Shown piece by piece: positions 17,681-26,775 of a stretch of 64,000 bases of DNA. Positions within the stretch are counted from its first letter, which is position 1. Each line of letters begins with the position of its first letter. The position numbers and the translations under genes were made by a program. The stretch is from the NCBI GenBank assembly GCA_019695115.1, contig JAIBAP010000023.1:1-64000 (forward strand), written 5' to 3'. This DNA comes from Caldilineales bacterium (GTDB lineage Bacteria > Chloroflexota > Anaerolineae > J102). Under the pieces are notes generated by a model. The model saw only the letters and a list, made by a program, of their open reading frames with translations. It was not told the DNA's origin and did not search any database.

Positions 17681-18946
17681 TTACTCGCTCAGGGCCGGCA
17701 GTTCGGCGGTGATGCCATCGGCCCACCAGTACATGCCGGTCTTGCAGCGAGCCGCATCGCCCACCGCAAAACAGTCGATGTCCGCCTGTTCCATCTTGGC
17801 GCCGGCCGGCAACACCTCGTTGCCCTTGTTGTCTTTGATCGGCCCGGCAAAGACGTCGAAGCGCGTGAACTCGCCTTTCTGCATTTTGGCCAGGGTGTCC
17901 TTGACCATCGCCAGGGTCTCTGGCGGCAGATCCTTCTGGCCGGCGGTCAGATTCTGGCCCTCCATCACGCCGAAGAGACCGAGCGCACCGGAATCGGCGT
18001 CGAAGTATTCCCAACCGGGCTTGTAGGAGCCGTCGATCACTTTCTTGGTGATGTCGGCGTAGACCGGCCCCCAGTTCCAGTAGGGGGCGGTGAGGCAGTG
18101 CTCGACCTTGCAGGAGCCATACCAGTCATAGGTGATGCCCCACTTGCCCTTGGATTGCGCCACATCGGCCACGGCCGGGGTATCGGCGCCGGTGAAGACA
18201 ACTTGGGCGCCGGCGTCGAACAATGAGGCCGCAGCTTCTTTCTCGATCACGGGGTCATGCCAGGTGTTGATCCAGCGCACATCCATCGTGCATTCGGGGC
18301 AGGTCTTCTTCATGCCCAGGGCGATGGCATTGCCCAGGCGCAGTTCTTCGGGGATGGGGAAGGTGGCCATATAGCCCAATTTGGGGTTGCCGTCCGCTTT
18401 GGCACGGGCGCCAGCGAGCATACCGGCCAGATACTTCATATCTTCCATCGCACCGAAGAGATTGCCGAAGTTCGACTCGTTCGACTTATAGCCGCTGATG
18501 TGGACGAAGGTCGTGTTGGGGAATTCGCTGGCCACCGTCTCCATCGGATCCATGAACCCAAACGAGGTGCCGAAGATCAGCTTGAAGCCTTTGCGGGCCA
18601 AACTGCGGAACACCTGCTCGGAATCGGCCCCTTCGGGCACATTCTCGATGTAGGCGATGTGTGTGTTGGGCACATTCTTCTCGATGTACTCCAGCCCCTC
18701 GTAATGCGCCTGGCTCCAACCGCCGTCATCGTGCGGCCCGATCAGCACCATGGCCACATTGGTCATACCACTCATCACATCCGGGATCTGCAGACCGCCC
18801 TGCTCGGCTTCGGCGGGTGCAGCGGTCGCCTCCTCGGCGGGTGCTGTTGTTGCCGCCGGCGCGGGCGTGGCCGACTGACAGGCGCTCAGCAGCATAGCTG
18901 CCACTACCAGAAGGGCTAACAAGCCCCACAACTTGCTGCGAAACAT
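17681..18946 (-). CDS. BMP-family substrate-binding lipoprotein
   Basis: A 421-residue lipoprotein. The signal sequence ends in LLSAC, so Cys is lipidated; an Ala/Thr-rich linker follows. The mature domain has the BMP-family segments VAMVLIGPHDDGGWSQAHYEGLEY, FRSLARKGFKLIFGTSFGF and GAQVVFTGADTPAV. BMP proteins (PnrA, Med-like) usually bind purine nucleosides. The start at 18946 has a perfect AAGGAGG site, and a strong promoter lies at 19077. This gene leads the ABC operon and would be the most expressed. Confidence 0.93.
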   Translation of the reverse strand: MFRSKLWGLLALLVVAAMLLSACQSATPAPAATTAPAEEATAAPAEAEQGGLQIPDVMSGMTNVAMVLIGPHDDGGWSQAHYEGLEYIEKNVPNTHIAYIENVPEGADSEQVFRSLARKGFKLIFGTSFGFMDPMETVASEFPNTTFVHISGYKSNESNFGNLFGAMEDMKYLAGMLAGARAKADGNPKLGYMATFPIPEELRLGNAIALGMKKTCPECTMDVRWINTWHDPVIEKEAAASLFDAGAQVVFTGADTPAVADVAQSKGKWGITYDWYGSCKVEHCLTAPYWNWGPVYADITKKVIDGSYKPGWEYFDADSGALGLFGVMEGQNLTAGQKDLPPETLAMVKDTLAKMQKGEFTRFDVFAGPIKDNKGNEVLPAGAKMEQADIDCFAVGDAARCKTGMYWWADGITAELPALSE

Positions 18947-19076
18947 GGGTTCTCCTCCTTGAGAGAATCGATCGATTGAGTTGAGAACGTACGGACGGGA
19001 AAGCAGAAGCATCCCTGCCCGGCTGCGCCACACGGCCGGCGCTGGCGTGGTCTGCTCATCTGCTCTGACAGCCAGA

Positions 19077-19104
19077 ATTATATAGAGCAATCCCGATAGT
19101 GCAA
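19077..19104 (-). promoter_or_regulatory. Promoter of the BMP transporter operon
   Basis: On the minus strand, TTGCAC (19104-19099), a 16-base spacer and a perfect TATAAT (19082-19077) form a vegetative-type promoter. The leader to the start at 18946 is about 125 bases. Confidence 0.75.
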
Positions 19105-19128
19105 CTTGGCGAGGGCAGGCTTCCCGCC

Positions 19129-20481
19129 CTATCCGCGCAGGAAGCGTCCGCGCCCGGCCTGCCCCCGAAACTCGCCCCTCTCCACCATCACCTCGCCCCG
19201 ACTGATCACCGTCTCCGGCCAGCCCTGCAACTCGACGCCAGCGTACGGCGTCCAGTCCACGTTCTCGTGCAGGAAGTCGGTGGCGAGCGTGACCCGGCGG
19301 TTGGGGTCAAAGATGACCAGGTCGGCGTCCTGGCCGGGGGCGATGTCGCCCTTTCGTTCCAGCCCCATCAGCCGGGCCGGGGCCGTGCAGCACAGTTCGA
19401 CCCAGCGGTTGAGCGAGAAATGGCCCCGCCGCACGCCCTGATACACGCCCGCCAGCCGCATCTCGATCGACGGCACACCGCCCGGAATCTGGCTGAAGTC
19501 GCTGAGGCCGCGGGCTTTGGTCGCCCGGTCGAAGGGGCAATGGTCGGTGGTGACGAGCTGCAGATCGCCCGCGGCCAGCGCCTGCCACAGCGCCTCTTGA
19601 TCCGACTGCGGCCGCAGCGGGGGCGAGCACACGGGCAGGGTTCCCTCGCTGCCGGGGGCGTCGTAGGCGTCTTGGGTCAAGAAGAGGTATTGGGGACAGG
19701 TCTCGCCGGTGATGGGCCAGCCGCGCGCGCGCGCCGCCCGGATGCGCTCGACCACATCGGCGCAGGAAACATGGAAGATGTGCAGCGGGACGCCAACGAA
19801 GCGGGCGATGTCGATGGCCCGGCCGGCGGCCTCGCCCTCCAGTGGGGCCGGGCGGCTGCGCGGGTGCCAGGGCGGCGTCGTGCGCCCGGCCGCCAGGTTG
19901 CGGGTAATCAGCGTGCAGATCACGTCCCAGTTTTCGGTGTGGATCACCGGCTGCCCGCCCACAGCGCGCACCGCTTCCAGCGCTTGCAGCAATTGCCCGT
20001 CGTCGAGCCGCAGCCCGTAGGCCATGTACAGCTTGAAACTGGTGCAGCCGGCGGCAAAGGCTTCGGGAACCTGGTCGAGTTTGGCGATCTCGGTTGGGCC
20101 GAGGGTCATGTGCAGGCCATAGTCGATGACGACCTGCGGATCGGCCTCGGCCCGGCGCGCGGCCAGCGCCGCCAGCAAGCTCTCGTCTGCCCGCGGCTCC
20201 ACGAAGTCGATGATGGTGGTCGTCCCGCCCAGCGCCGCCGCCCGCGTGCCGGTGAAAAAGGTGTCGGCCGAGATCACGTCCGGGCCTAGCGGCATTTGCA
20301 TGTGCACATGGATGTCCACGCCGCCGGGGATGACGTATTTGCCGGCAGCGTCGATCTCGCGGCCACCGCTCAGGTTCTCGCCGATGGCGGCGATGCGTTC
20401 GCCGCGCAGACCCACATCGGCGGTAAAGGTGTGCGATGAGGTGACGATCACCCCGTTCTTGAGGATGAGATCGAATGCCAT
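19129..20481 (-). CDS. D-hydantoinase / dihydropyrimidinase family amidohydrolase
   Basis: A 450-residue cyclic amidohydrolase that opens hydantoin or dihydropyrimidine rings. It shows the N-terminal metal site VDIHVHMQ, the carboxylated-lysine segment TSFKLYMAYG, HVSC, GETCPQYLFL, the late TTDHCPF motif, and IAPGQDADLVIFDP near the C-terminus. I chose the ATG at 20481 (site GGAGG) because the longer frame runs into the sigma/anti-sigma genes. The gene lies next to the BMP importer on the same strand but upstream of that operon's promoter. That neighbourhood fits nucleobase or ureide use; HyuA-type enzymes accompany YgeW/YgeY, also present here. Confidence 0.92.
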   Translation of the reverse strand: MAFDLILKNGVIVTSSHTFTADVGLRGERIAAIGENLSGGREIDAAGKYVIPGGVDIHVHMQMPLGPDVISADTFFTGTRAAALGGTTTIIDFVEPRADESLLAALAARRAEADPQVVIDYGLHMTLGPTEIAKLDQVPEAFAAGCTSFKLYMAYGLRLDDGQLLQALEAVRAVGGQPVIHTENWDVICTLITRNLAAGRTTPPWHPRSRPAPLEGEAAGRAIDIARFVGVPLHIFHVSCADVVERIRAARARGWPITGETCPQYLFLTQDAYDAPGSEGTLPVCSPPLRPQSDQEALWQALAAGDLQLVTTDHCPFDRATKARGLSDFSQIPGGVPSIEMRLAGVYQGVRRGHFSLNRWVELCCTAPARLMGLERKGDIAPGQDADLVIFDPNRRVTLATDFLHENVDWTPYAGVELQGWPETVISRGEVMVERGEFRGQAGRGRFLRG

Positions 20482-20537
20482 GGCGCCTCCAATCGAAGCA
20501 GAAGTCGGACAACTTGGAACTTGCAGACCAGGCTCCG

Positions 20538-20840
20538 CTACGCCGCGGCGTTGGCCTGCAAGGCAGCCAAAAGCGCCTCGAACTCTTCCCGGCAGTCGCG
20601 GCATTGTTCGAGATGCTGCTGCACCAGGGGCAGGGCCTCGGCTGCGTTGCGGCCCGCTATCGTCAGCTCGGCGAAGCGTCCCACCTGCGCGAAACATTCG
20701 TCGCAGTCGATTTCGTCGGGACGGGTGCCGGCGACCATCTTCATCATCATCGGCAGCTGATCCGGCGCGATCGCCATCGCCGTGGGGCGGGCGAACCGCG
20801 ATCTGATCCTGGCAAATAAGCGGCGGAAATAAGCGTTCAC
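20538..20840 (-). CDS. Zinc-finger anti-sigma-like protein
   Basis: A 100-residue soluble protein. His76, Cys80 and Cys83 make the HxxxCxxC pattern of zinc-finger anti-sigma factors; Cys46 and Cys49 add a second CxxC. There is no transmembrane helix, so it would bind its sigma factor in the cytoplasm. Its ATG overlaps the stop of the sigma gene by four bases, the usual arrangement for a co-translated sigma/anti-sigma pair. The N-terminal 30 residues are basic and unlike the domain. The inducing signal cannot be read from the sequence. Confidence 0.8.
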   Translation of the reverse strand: MNAYFRRLFARIRSRFARPTAMAIAPDQLPMMMKMVAGTRPDEIDCDECFAQVGRFAELTIAGRNAAEALPLVQQHLEQCRDCREEFEALLAALQANAAA

Positions 20841-21469
20841 GAAGAATCCTCGGCGAACATCGCCAAAATCTCGGCGGACGACAGGCCCTCGCCCTGCAAG
20901 CGGCGCTGGAGGCGTTGGCGGGCATCGTACAAGAGCTTGTACAGGGCGTTGCGGTTGGTGCCCAGGCGCTGGGCTGCTTCTTGCAGCGGCATGCCGCCCA
21001 CCATCACCGCCATCAGCGCCTGGCGCTGCTTCTCGGTCAACTCCTCGCTGATCACCCGCTGCACCGTGGCAACCATGATCGCGCGCATCGCCTGCTGGCC
21101 GGGGTCGGGCGCCTTGTCTCTGAGCACGGCCGGGGTGTAGTCAGAGTCTTCGTGCGCGGCCAGCAAGTCTTGCAAAGAAACGTCGTGCCAGCGGCGGCGG
21201 CGCAACTCGGTGAAGGCTGTGCGCACGACGATCTTTTGCGCCCAGGTGGTGAAGCGGGCCTCGCCCCGGAACGACGCCAACTCGGCCAGGATCTTGATCA
21301 TCGCCTCCTGCACGAAATCCTCCAGATCCGCTTCGGTCACGCTGTTCCTGAGCAATGCCTGCCGCAACCCGCGCAGCAAGACGGAACGCAGATCGGCAAG
21401 GGCGGCGTCGGCTGCCTGGCCCTTGTTCTGCAACGCCTGGCGCCATTCGTCATTGCTTCGTTCGGGCAT
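20837..21469 (-). CDS. ECF-type RNA polymerase sigma factor
   Basis: A 210-residue sigma-70 family protein. Region 2 is visible as EADLEDFVQEAMIKILAEL, FRGEARFTTWAQKIVVRTAF, and region 4 as TEKQRQALMAVMVGGMPLQEAAQRLGTNRNALYKLLYDARQRL. There is no region 1 or 3, so it is an ECF-type factor. I chose the ATG at 21469 over the one at 21490. A TATACT box lies nine bases upstream of it, so its mRNA would have almost no leader. It is followed directly by its presumed anti-sigma gene. Confidence 0.92.
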   Translation of the reverse strand: MPERSNDEWRQALQNKGQAADAALADLRSVLLRGLRQALLRNSVTEADLEDFVQEAMIKILAELASFRGEARFTTWAQKIVVRTAFTELRRRRWHDVSLQDLLAAHEDSDYTPAVLRDKAPDPGQQAMRAIMVATVQRVISEELTEKQRQALMAVMVGGMPLQEAAQRLGTNRNALYKLLYDARQRLQRRLQGEGLSSAEILAMFAEDSS

Positions 21470-21545
21470 GGGTTCACAGTATAGCACCACCCTGGCCGTG
21501 ATGCACAGGCAGCCTTCGGTGCGGGGGGCCGGTGATGAGCCGTCT

Positions 21546-22739
21546 TCAGGGCTGGTAGATGCGGGTGTCGGGCCGAAAAGCCGCCCACGAGAACCAGAAA
21601 TGGTTGACGCTTACGACCGGTTCCAACCGACTGCCGGCCAACTCGCCGCCAATTGCTCGGCCCAGCCCGTCCCACTCGCTGCCGGTCTGCTCGTCGAGGA
21701 TGCGCTCGCCCTGGCGACGGAAGCTCAGCCGCCGGCCATCCAACTCGGACGCGAAGGCGTTCGCAGCCCCGACATCGCGCCCGCCGGCCACGGCAAAATC
21801 GTCCAGAGCCGATGCCGTCCCCGCCACCCAGAAAACGACAACCGCCTTTCCGGCCACCGTGTCGTTGACCACGCCGGCCGTTTGCAGGACGTCGTAGGGG
21901 TAGGCGACGGCCTCGCTGCCGCCATCGACGGTGAGGACGCGCGCCATCGGCGGCATCTGCCCGGGGGTGGCGGGGCCTTGATACAACCAGGGGCGCTGAT
22001 CGACATCGTCGTAGCCCACGTAAGGGTTGCGGCCATAGTCGCGCAGGAAACCCGTCTCGCGCGACAGCACCCGGCCTGCGGGGTAGGCCACACGGAAATC
22101 GGCCCAGGCGATGATGGCGGCGGGAAAGAAATCAAGCCGCCGCCCGGCCATCTCGCCAGCGATGGCATCGCCCCCGGCCTGCTGCCACCAACTTTCGGTC
22201 TGGCGGTCGTACATGACCAGATTGCTGTAGCGCAGCCGCCCGGTCGTACCGAAGTCCAGCACGCGACCGCCCACGGTGCGCTCGAAGGCGATGGCCGTGT
22301 TGCAAAGCGGGCAGAAGGTGACGGTCAAGGCTTTGCCGCCCACGGTGTCGTTGACGATCTCATGCCAGATCAGGATTTGCAGCGGATAGGCGCGGGCGTC
22401 TTCCCCGGCTTCCACCAGGATGACCGGCTCCCGATCCTGCAACCAGGCGTCAGCCTCGCCGGCCGAGACAAAGGTTGGCTTGTCGATGGCCGGGATGCCG
22501 TCTTTGGGCGGGCCGCCGGAGAAAATCTCGGCGTAGGGGACGGTGTGGCGGCTGAAATCGGTCTTGAATTCGCGGGCGGCGCCGGAAGGGGGCGGCTCTG
22601 GCGGGAGCAGCGAAGGGGTCGGGATGCCGGTGGCAGGCAGAGAGGATGGCAGAACGTTTGGCGCGAGTTGCGATCCACCGGCGCAAGCCGCCAGGGACAA
22701 GGCGGACAGGACAAGGATGAACCAGGGGAGCAGACGCAT
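21546..22739 (-). CDS. DUF3179 domain lipoprotein
   Basis: A 397-residue protein with a lipoprotein signal (LSLAAC), a Pro/Ser-rich linker, and the DUF3179 domain: FSGGPPKDGIPAID, YPLQILIWHEIVND, VTFCPLCNTAIAF and a second half-repeat YPYDVLQTAGVVNDTVAGKAVVV. The CPLC motif could bind a metal or be redox-active. The protein would sit on the outer face of the membrane. The function of DUF3179 is unknown. It is transcribed convergently or independently from its neighbours; no operon is evident. Confidence 0.88.
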   Translation of the reverse strand: MRLLPWFILVLSALSLAACAGGSQLAPNVLPSSLPATGIPTPSLLPPEPPPSGAAREFKTDFSRHTVPYAEIFSGGPPKDGIPAIDKPTFVSAGEADAWLQDREPVILVEAGEDARAYPLQILIWHEIVNDTVGGKALTVTFCPLCNTAIAFERTVGGRVLDFGTTGRLRYSNLVMYDRQTESWWQQAGGDAIAGEMAGRRLDFFPAAIIAWADFRVAYPAGRVLSRETGFLRDYGRNPYVGYDDVDQRPWLYQGPATPGQMPPMARVLTVDGGSEAVAYPYDVLQTAGVVNDTVAGKAVVVFWVAGTASALDDFAVAGGRDVGAANAFASELDGRRLSFRRQGERILDEQTGSEWDGLGRAIGGELAGSRLEPVVSVNHFWFSWAAFRPDTRIYQP

Positions 22740-23004
22740 AGGATGGGCTCACGACCAGGGGTGACAGCGCTGGCCGCCAGGCGGCGGGTGCGGCACTGAC
22801 ACTGACAAGTTCGGCGTCTGCCATCTTACCCCGCCGCCCGCTCACCGTCGCTCTGCTGTCGGCCTCCCCGCTCTTTCCGCCTCGCCAGCCGGAAGATGAA
22901 TCCGTCAAGGCGGGGTAAGACGGTCAGAGGCGCCGTTGTCGAAACGGCCACAACGCTTTTCCCACCGTCCCACCGCCACTCACTCACCCACAAGGAGCCT
23001 CCTG

Positions 23005-23445
23005 ATGTCAGCCGTTTCCGTGTCCCGTCCTCGTTCTTCTTCTTCCTCCCTCGTCGCCGGCGCCGTGGCCGGGCTGGGCGGCGGCCTCGTCTTTGGCATG
23101 ATGATGGCCATGATGGGGATGCTGCCCATGGTGGCCATGCTGGTCCGGTCCGAAAACGCCGTCGTCGGCTTTCTGGTGCACATGGTCATCAGCGCCGGCA
23201 TTGGCGGAATTTATGGTCTGGTCGTTGGCCGGATGCAGCAGACGACCGCGACCGCCGCCCTCGCCGGCGCCGTCAACGGCGTGGTCTGGTGGGTGCTCGG
23301 CGCCTTGATCGCCATGCCGCTGATGCTGGGCATGACCAACATGGTCTTGCATGTCGGCCAGACACAGTGGCTCAGCCTGATGGGCCATCTGATCTACGGC
23401 ATCGTCACCGCCCTGCTGTTCATGCCCCTGAGCCGCCGCTTCTGA
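23005..23445 (+). CDS. Small polytopic membrane protein, unknown
   Basis: A 146-residue protein with four predicted helices. A Ser/Arg-rich start is followed by a Gly-rich helix (VAGAVAGLGGGLVFG), a Met-rich helix (MMAMMGMLPMVAM), GFLVHMVISAGIGGIYGLVVG and a repeat-like second half with VNGVVWWVLGALIAMPLMLGM and GHLIYGIVTALLF. The two halves look like an internal duplication with paired His residues in helices 2 and 4. I do not recognise the family. The start at 23005 has AAGGAG seven bases upstream. Alone on this strand between two minus-strand genes. Confidence 0.75.
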   Translation: MSAVSVSRPRSSSSSLVAGAVAGLGGGLVFGMMMAMMGMLPMVAMLVRSENAVVGFLVHMVISAGIGGIYGLVVGRMQQTTATAALAGAVNGVVWWVLGALIAMPLMLGMTNMVLHVGQTQWLSLMGHLIYGIVTALLFMPLSRRF

Positions 23446-23536
23446 TCGTCTCCCCCTCAACGCCCGCTTTCTCGCACAGGGCCGGCAGCCTGCCTGCCCG
23501 CTCACCCTTATCACGGCGACGGCGAGAAAGCGGGCG

Positions 23537-25552
23537 TCACGATCCTATGCTCGAAACAGAACACAGGCGCTGCATCGCCGCCAGCGCCTCGGCATCGGCC
23601 ACCACCGCCAGCACATCGCCGGCCTGCAGCACGGTGTCGCCGCGTGGGATGAGCAATTGACTGCCGCGGCGCACCGAGGCAATGACGCATTCGCGCGGCC
23701 AGGCCATATCGCTCACCCGAACGCCTGCGCACGGGGACCCCTGCTCGATCCGCATCTCCTCGACGTGCACACGTCCCATCGCCCCCAATCGCACCTGCTG
23801 CGCCCGGTGCCGCACCGCCTCGCGCCGGGCCAGGGCCACATCATAGGCGCGAATCATGTCCGTGCGGCGCAGCACGCCGAGCAGATGCCGGGGATCGTCG
23901 CGCGCCACCACCGGCAGGCGACCAACATCGCGCACGCTCATCCGTCGCAGGGCCTCGCCAATCGATTCATCGGGGAAGGCGGTCAAGACCTGGCGTGTGC
24001 AGACCTCGCCGACGGTTTGCTCGCCCTGCCCGTCGGTCTGCGCCCGATCGATGTCTTGCACGGTCACGACGCCCGCCAGATTGCCGGCGTCGTCCACGAC
24101 GATCAAGCCATGCGAGCGGGAGCGCAGCAGCCGGTCAGATGCAGCCGCGATGGGTTCGGACATGCGGGCGGTGGGGTAATCGACCTCCATCACTTCGCCC
24201 ACCGTCAGCCCATCGAGCACTTCCAGGTCGCGCCCGCGCTCGATGCGCACGCCCTTGCGGGCTAACCCCAACGTGTAGACCGAATCGCCGTGCAGCACGC
24301 GCGAGATCACCAGGCTAACGCCCACGGCGAACATCAGCGGTAGGATGATGCGATAGTCGTGCGTCATCTCGAAAAGCAGCAAGATGGCCGTCAGCGGCGC
24401 GTGGACGGCCCCCGCCAGCACCGCCGCCATCCCCACCATCGCGAACGCGGCCGGGATGATGCCGAGGCCGGGGAACAGGCGCTCGGCGGCCAGCCCAAAT
24501 GCCGCCCCCAACGTCGCCCCCAAGAAGAGCGACGGGGCAAAGACGCCGCCGAAGAACCCCGCGCCCAGGCTGAGAGGCGTGAGTACGAGCTTGGCCGCCA
24601 GCAGGGCCAGCAACAGCCCCATGGCCAAATTCTGCCCCTGGAGGATGGTCCCGATCGTCTCGTACCCCACGCCAAAGACCTGAGGCAGGAAGACCCCGAC
24701 GACGCCGACTGCCAATCCGCCGATCGCCGGCCTGACCCATCGGGGCACGGCCAGGCCGTGGAAGAAGTCATGCATCAGATAGAGCACTCGGATGTAGGCA
24801 ATGGCCACCAGTCCCGCCGCCACGCCCAAAACCAGGTAGAGGGGCAGCTCCCAGGGCGAGCCGAAGGCATAGGTCGGCGTCTGAAACGCCGGCTGAACCC
24901 CAGACACGGCCTGCGTGAAGACGGACGCCGTCACCGCCACCAACAAGATCACCCCAAGCGATAGGCTGCCGATCTCACCGAGAATGATCTCCAGGGCAAA
25001 AAAGACGCCGGCAATGGGGGCATTGAAGGCCGATGCAATCCCAGCGGCGGCGCCCGCGGCCACCAGCGTGCGCACGCGCTCGTCCGAAAGGTGCAGAACC
25101 TGGCCGATCATAGAGCCGAGATTGGCCCCGATCTGCACCGACGGGTCTTCAGGCCCCACCGAAGCGCCGCTGCCGATCGAAAGCACGGCCGCCGCCGTCT
25201 TGGCCGGGACCCGCCGGTAACGCAAGCGGCCGCCGGCAAGCGCCGTCGATTCGATGATCCCGGCCACGCCGGCATGGCGTTCTTCCCCGATCAGGTAGTA
25301 GGCCAGCAGGCCCACGATCAAACCGCCCACTGCCGGCAGCGGCAACACCGCCCACCGCCCCAGCCCTTCCAAACGGCCCGCCAAAGTCACGAAGAAGAAC
25401 TGATGGACAAGCTCGATCAGCGCCTTGAACAGCCACACGCCGACGGCGCTGCCCAAACCCAGCGCCAGCGCCGAGCCGGCCCATACCAGCGTGCCCGAAG
25501 GTTGGATCCGGTCGAGCCAACGGGCGGACCGGGAGAATGGAGACCCTGACAT
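23537..25552 (-). CDS. CLC-type chloride channel/antiporter with CBS pair and TrkA-C domain
   Basis: A 671-residue protein in three parts. The CLC membrane domain (about 1-420) has SGASVGPEDPSVQIG, where Glu135 takes the gating-glutamate position of the usual GREGP motif, then FNAPIAGVFFALEI and GAGFFGGVFAPSLFLGA. Two CBS domains follow (about 455-580), which in other proteins sense nucleotides. A C-terminal TrkA-C-like domain ends the protein. It would move chloride across the inner membrane under ligand control. The ATG at 25552 is two bases downstream of the aldolase stop, so the two genes look co-transcribed. Confidence 0.92.
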   Translation of the reverse strand: MSGSPFSRSARWLDRIQPSGTLVWAGSALALGLGSAVGVWLFKALIELVHQFFFVTLAGRLEGLGRWAVLPLPAVGGLIVGLLAYYLIGEERHAGVAGIIESTALAGGRLRYRRVPAKTAAAVLSIGSGASVGPEDPSVQIGANLGSMIGQVLHLSDERVRTLVAAGAAAGIASAFNAPIAGVFFALEIILGEIGSLSLGVILLVAVTASVFTQAVSGVQPAFQTPTYAFGSPWELPLYLVLGVAAGLVAIAYIRVLYLMHDFFHGLAVPRWVRPAIGGLAVGVVGVFLPQVFGVGYETIGTILQGQNLAMGLLLALLAAKLVLTPLSLGAGFFGGVFAPSLFLGATLGAAFGLAAERLFPGLGIIPAAFAMVGMAAVLAGAVHAPLTAILLLFEMTHDYRIILPLMFAVGVSLVISRVLHGDSVYTLGLARKGVRIERGRDLEVLDGLTVGEVMEVDYPTARMSEPIAAASDRLLRSRSHGLIVVDDAGNLAGVVTVQDIDRAQTDGQGEQTVGEVCTRQVLTAFPDESIGEALRRMSVRDVGRLPVVARDDPRHLLGVLRRTDMIRAYDVALARREAVRHRAQQVRLGAMGRVHVEEMRIEQGSPCAGVRVSDMAWPRECVIASVRRGSQLLIPRGDTVLQAGDVLAVVADAEALAAMQRLCSVSSIGS

Positions 25553-25554
25553 TC

Positions 25555-26319
25555 TCACCCTTCCCTCTCGGTGGACGCACTCGAACCGTGGATGATCGCC
25601 GCCAAGGCCTGCGCCACGCCCGTCGGGTCCGTCGCCTGCCAGATATTGCGCCCCACCACCGCCCCGCTCGCGCCCGCCTGCATCGCCCGCGCCACCATGG
25701 TCAGCGTCGCCTGCGGATCGGGGCGATGCGCCCCGCCCAGCACCAGCAGCGGCGCAAAGCAAGCCTCCACCACCGTCTCGAAACCGTCTGCATACGGAAC
25801 CTTCACCCAATCGGCGCCCAACTCAGCCGCCACGCGTGCCGATAGTTGGATCGCCGCCAGCGTCCTCATCTCCGGCCCGGCGTCGAACCCGCCGGGCACC
25901 ATCTCGGCCATCACCGGCATGCCCCAGGCGTGCGCCTCGCGGATCACCCGCGCCAGCGTGGCCAGCGTCGCTTCCTCGTGCGCCGTGCCGGGGAAGGCGG
26001 TGACGCACATGGCATCGGCGCCCAGGCGCAGCGCATCCTCGACCGTGTAAAACTGCGCTCCCGGCCCATCCATGGCCCCCAGCGCCGTGCCCGCCCCATC
26101 CGTGCGCAGGATCAGCCCCACCGGCGCCAGCAATTCGGCGAAGCGAGTGGCCGTGCCGTAGCTGCACATCACGGCATCGACGCCTCCAGCGACGATCTGG
26201 CGCAGCGCCTCCTCCATGCGCTCGAGGCCGGGCAGGGGGCCGGAGATCATGCCGTGCTCGGTGGCGCAGATCAGAGCGTGGCCGTCGGGTTGGAAGATGC
26301 GGTAGGTGCGGCGGGTCAT
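25555..26319 (-). CDS. DhnA/LsrF-type class I aldolase family protein
   Basis: A 254-residue TIM-barrel protein of the DeoC/FbaB/LacD aldolase superfamily. It has ATEHGMISGPLPGLERMEE near the N-terminus, MCVTAFPGTAHEEATLATL, GADWVKVPYADGFE with the probable Schiff-base Lys, and the phosphate-binding end GASGAVVGRNIWQATDP. It probably cleaves or forms a phosphorylated ketose. The ATG at 26319 is preceded by a micro-repeat leader without a ribosome site. Downstream, the CLC gene follows after two bases. The sugar kinase at 26772 and isomerase at 28305 lie just upstream on the same strand. Confidence 0.87.
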   Translation of the reverse strand: MTRRTYRIFQPDGHALICATEHGMISGPLPGLERMEEALRQIVAGGVDAVMCSYGTATRFAELLAPVGLILRTDGAGTALGAMDGPGAQFYTVEDALRLGADAMCVTAFPGTAHEEATLATLARVIREAHAWGMPVMAEMVPGGFDAGPEMRTLAAIQLSARVAAELGADWVKVPYADGFETVVEACFAPLLVLGGAHRPDPQATLTMVARAMQAGASGAVVGRNIWQATDPTGVAQALAAIIHGSSASTEREG

Positions 26320-26357
26320 GGGGATTGAAGATTGGAGATTGGTTATTGGAGATTGCG
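26320..26357. repeat. Micro-repeat leader before the aldolase gene
   Basis: GGGATTGAAGATTGGAGATTGG-type words on the plus strand; on the coding strand CCAATCTCCAATAACCAATC repeats that abut the ATG. The same words occur at 33310, 34605 and 38812. The whole 159-base spacer to the next gene holds this leader and the divergent promoter at 26428. Confidence 0.8.
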
Positions 26358-26427
26358 GGTGATCGATCGGCTGCGGAGCGCTGGTTACTCCCTGCTTGCG
26401 CAGTAGAGAGGAGCGGCTGGGGGCAGT

Positions 26428-26456
26428 TTGCGGGGGGAGGCTGAACGCGGTATGAT
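26428..26456 (+). promoter_or_regulatory. Putative promoter of the small RHH-like gene
   Basis: TTGCGG, a 17-base spacer and TATGAT are placed 23 bases before the ATG at 26479, with GAGAGGA between as a ribosome site. The -35 matches only partly. Confidence 0.45.
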
Positions 26457-26478
26457 CTGTCCAGAGAGGATTCGAGAT

Positions 26479-26775
26479 ATGCCAATCGTTTACCGCAAAC
26501 TCCAACTCAAGTTTCATCCACGTGAAACAGAGGCTATCTCTATCGAGATTCCTAAAGACGCGTTGGCTGATCTCAACAAGGTGGCCGCGCAACGGGAAAT
26601 GTCTGTTCATGCGCTGCTAAAATTCTACATCGGCCAAGGACTGCGGCGCGATTTGGCCCAGCTTTTTGGTGATCGCGTGTTGGAACAGACGGAGCAAGTA
26701 TTGATGCGCCATACCCGATCCCAGGAAGAAGTTTTATCCATCATTCGTGAAATCCGGGCAGAGGCAATCGGTTAG
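26479..26775 (+). CDS. Small protein, possible ribbon-helix-helix antitoxin
   Basis: A 98-residue protein. The central part (ISIEIPKDALADLNKVAAQREMSVHALLKFYIGQ) reads as a short strand followed by two helices, as in ribbon-helix-helix DNA-binding antitoxins; the C-terminal half is a charged helix. I do not recognise a named family. No toxin gene is adjacent, so it would be an orphan. The start at 26479 has a GAGAGGA ribosome site ten bases upstream; the longer frame from 26428 overlaps the promoter. Its stop overlaps that of the opposing kinase gene. Confidence 0.65.
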   Translation: MPIVYRKLQLKFHPRETEAISIEIPKDALADLNKVAAQREMSVHALLKFYIGQGLRRDLAQLFGDRVLEQTEQVLMRHTRSQEEVLSIIREIRAEAIG

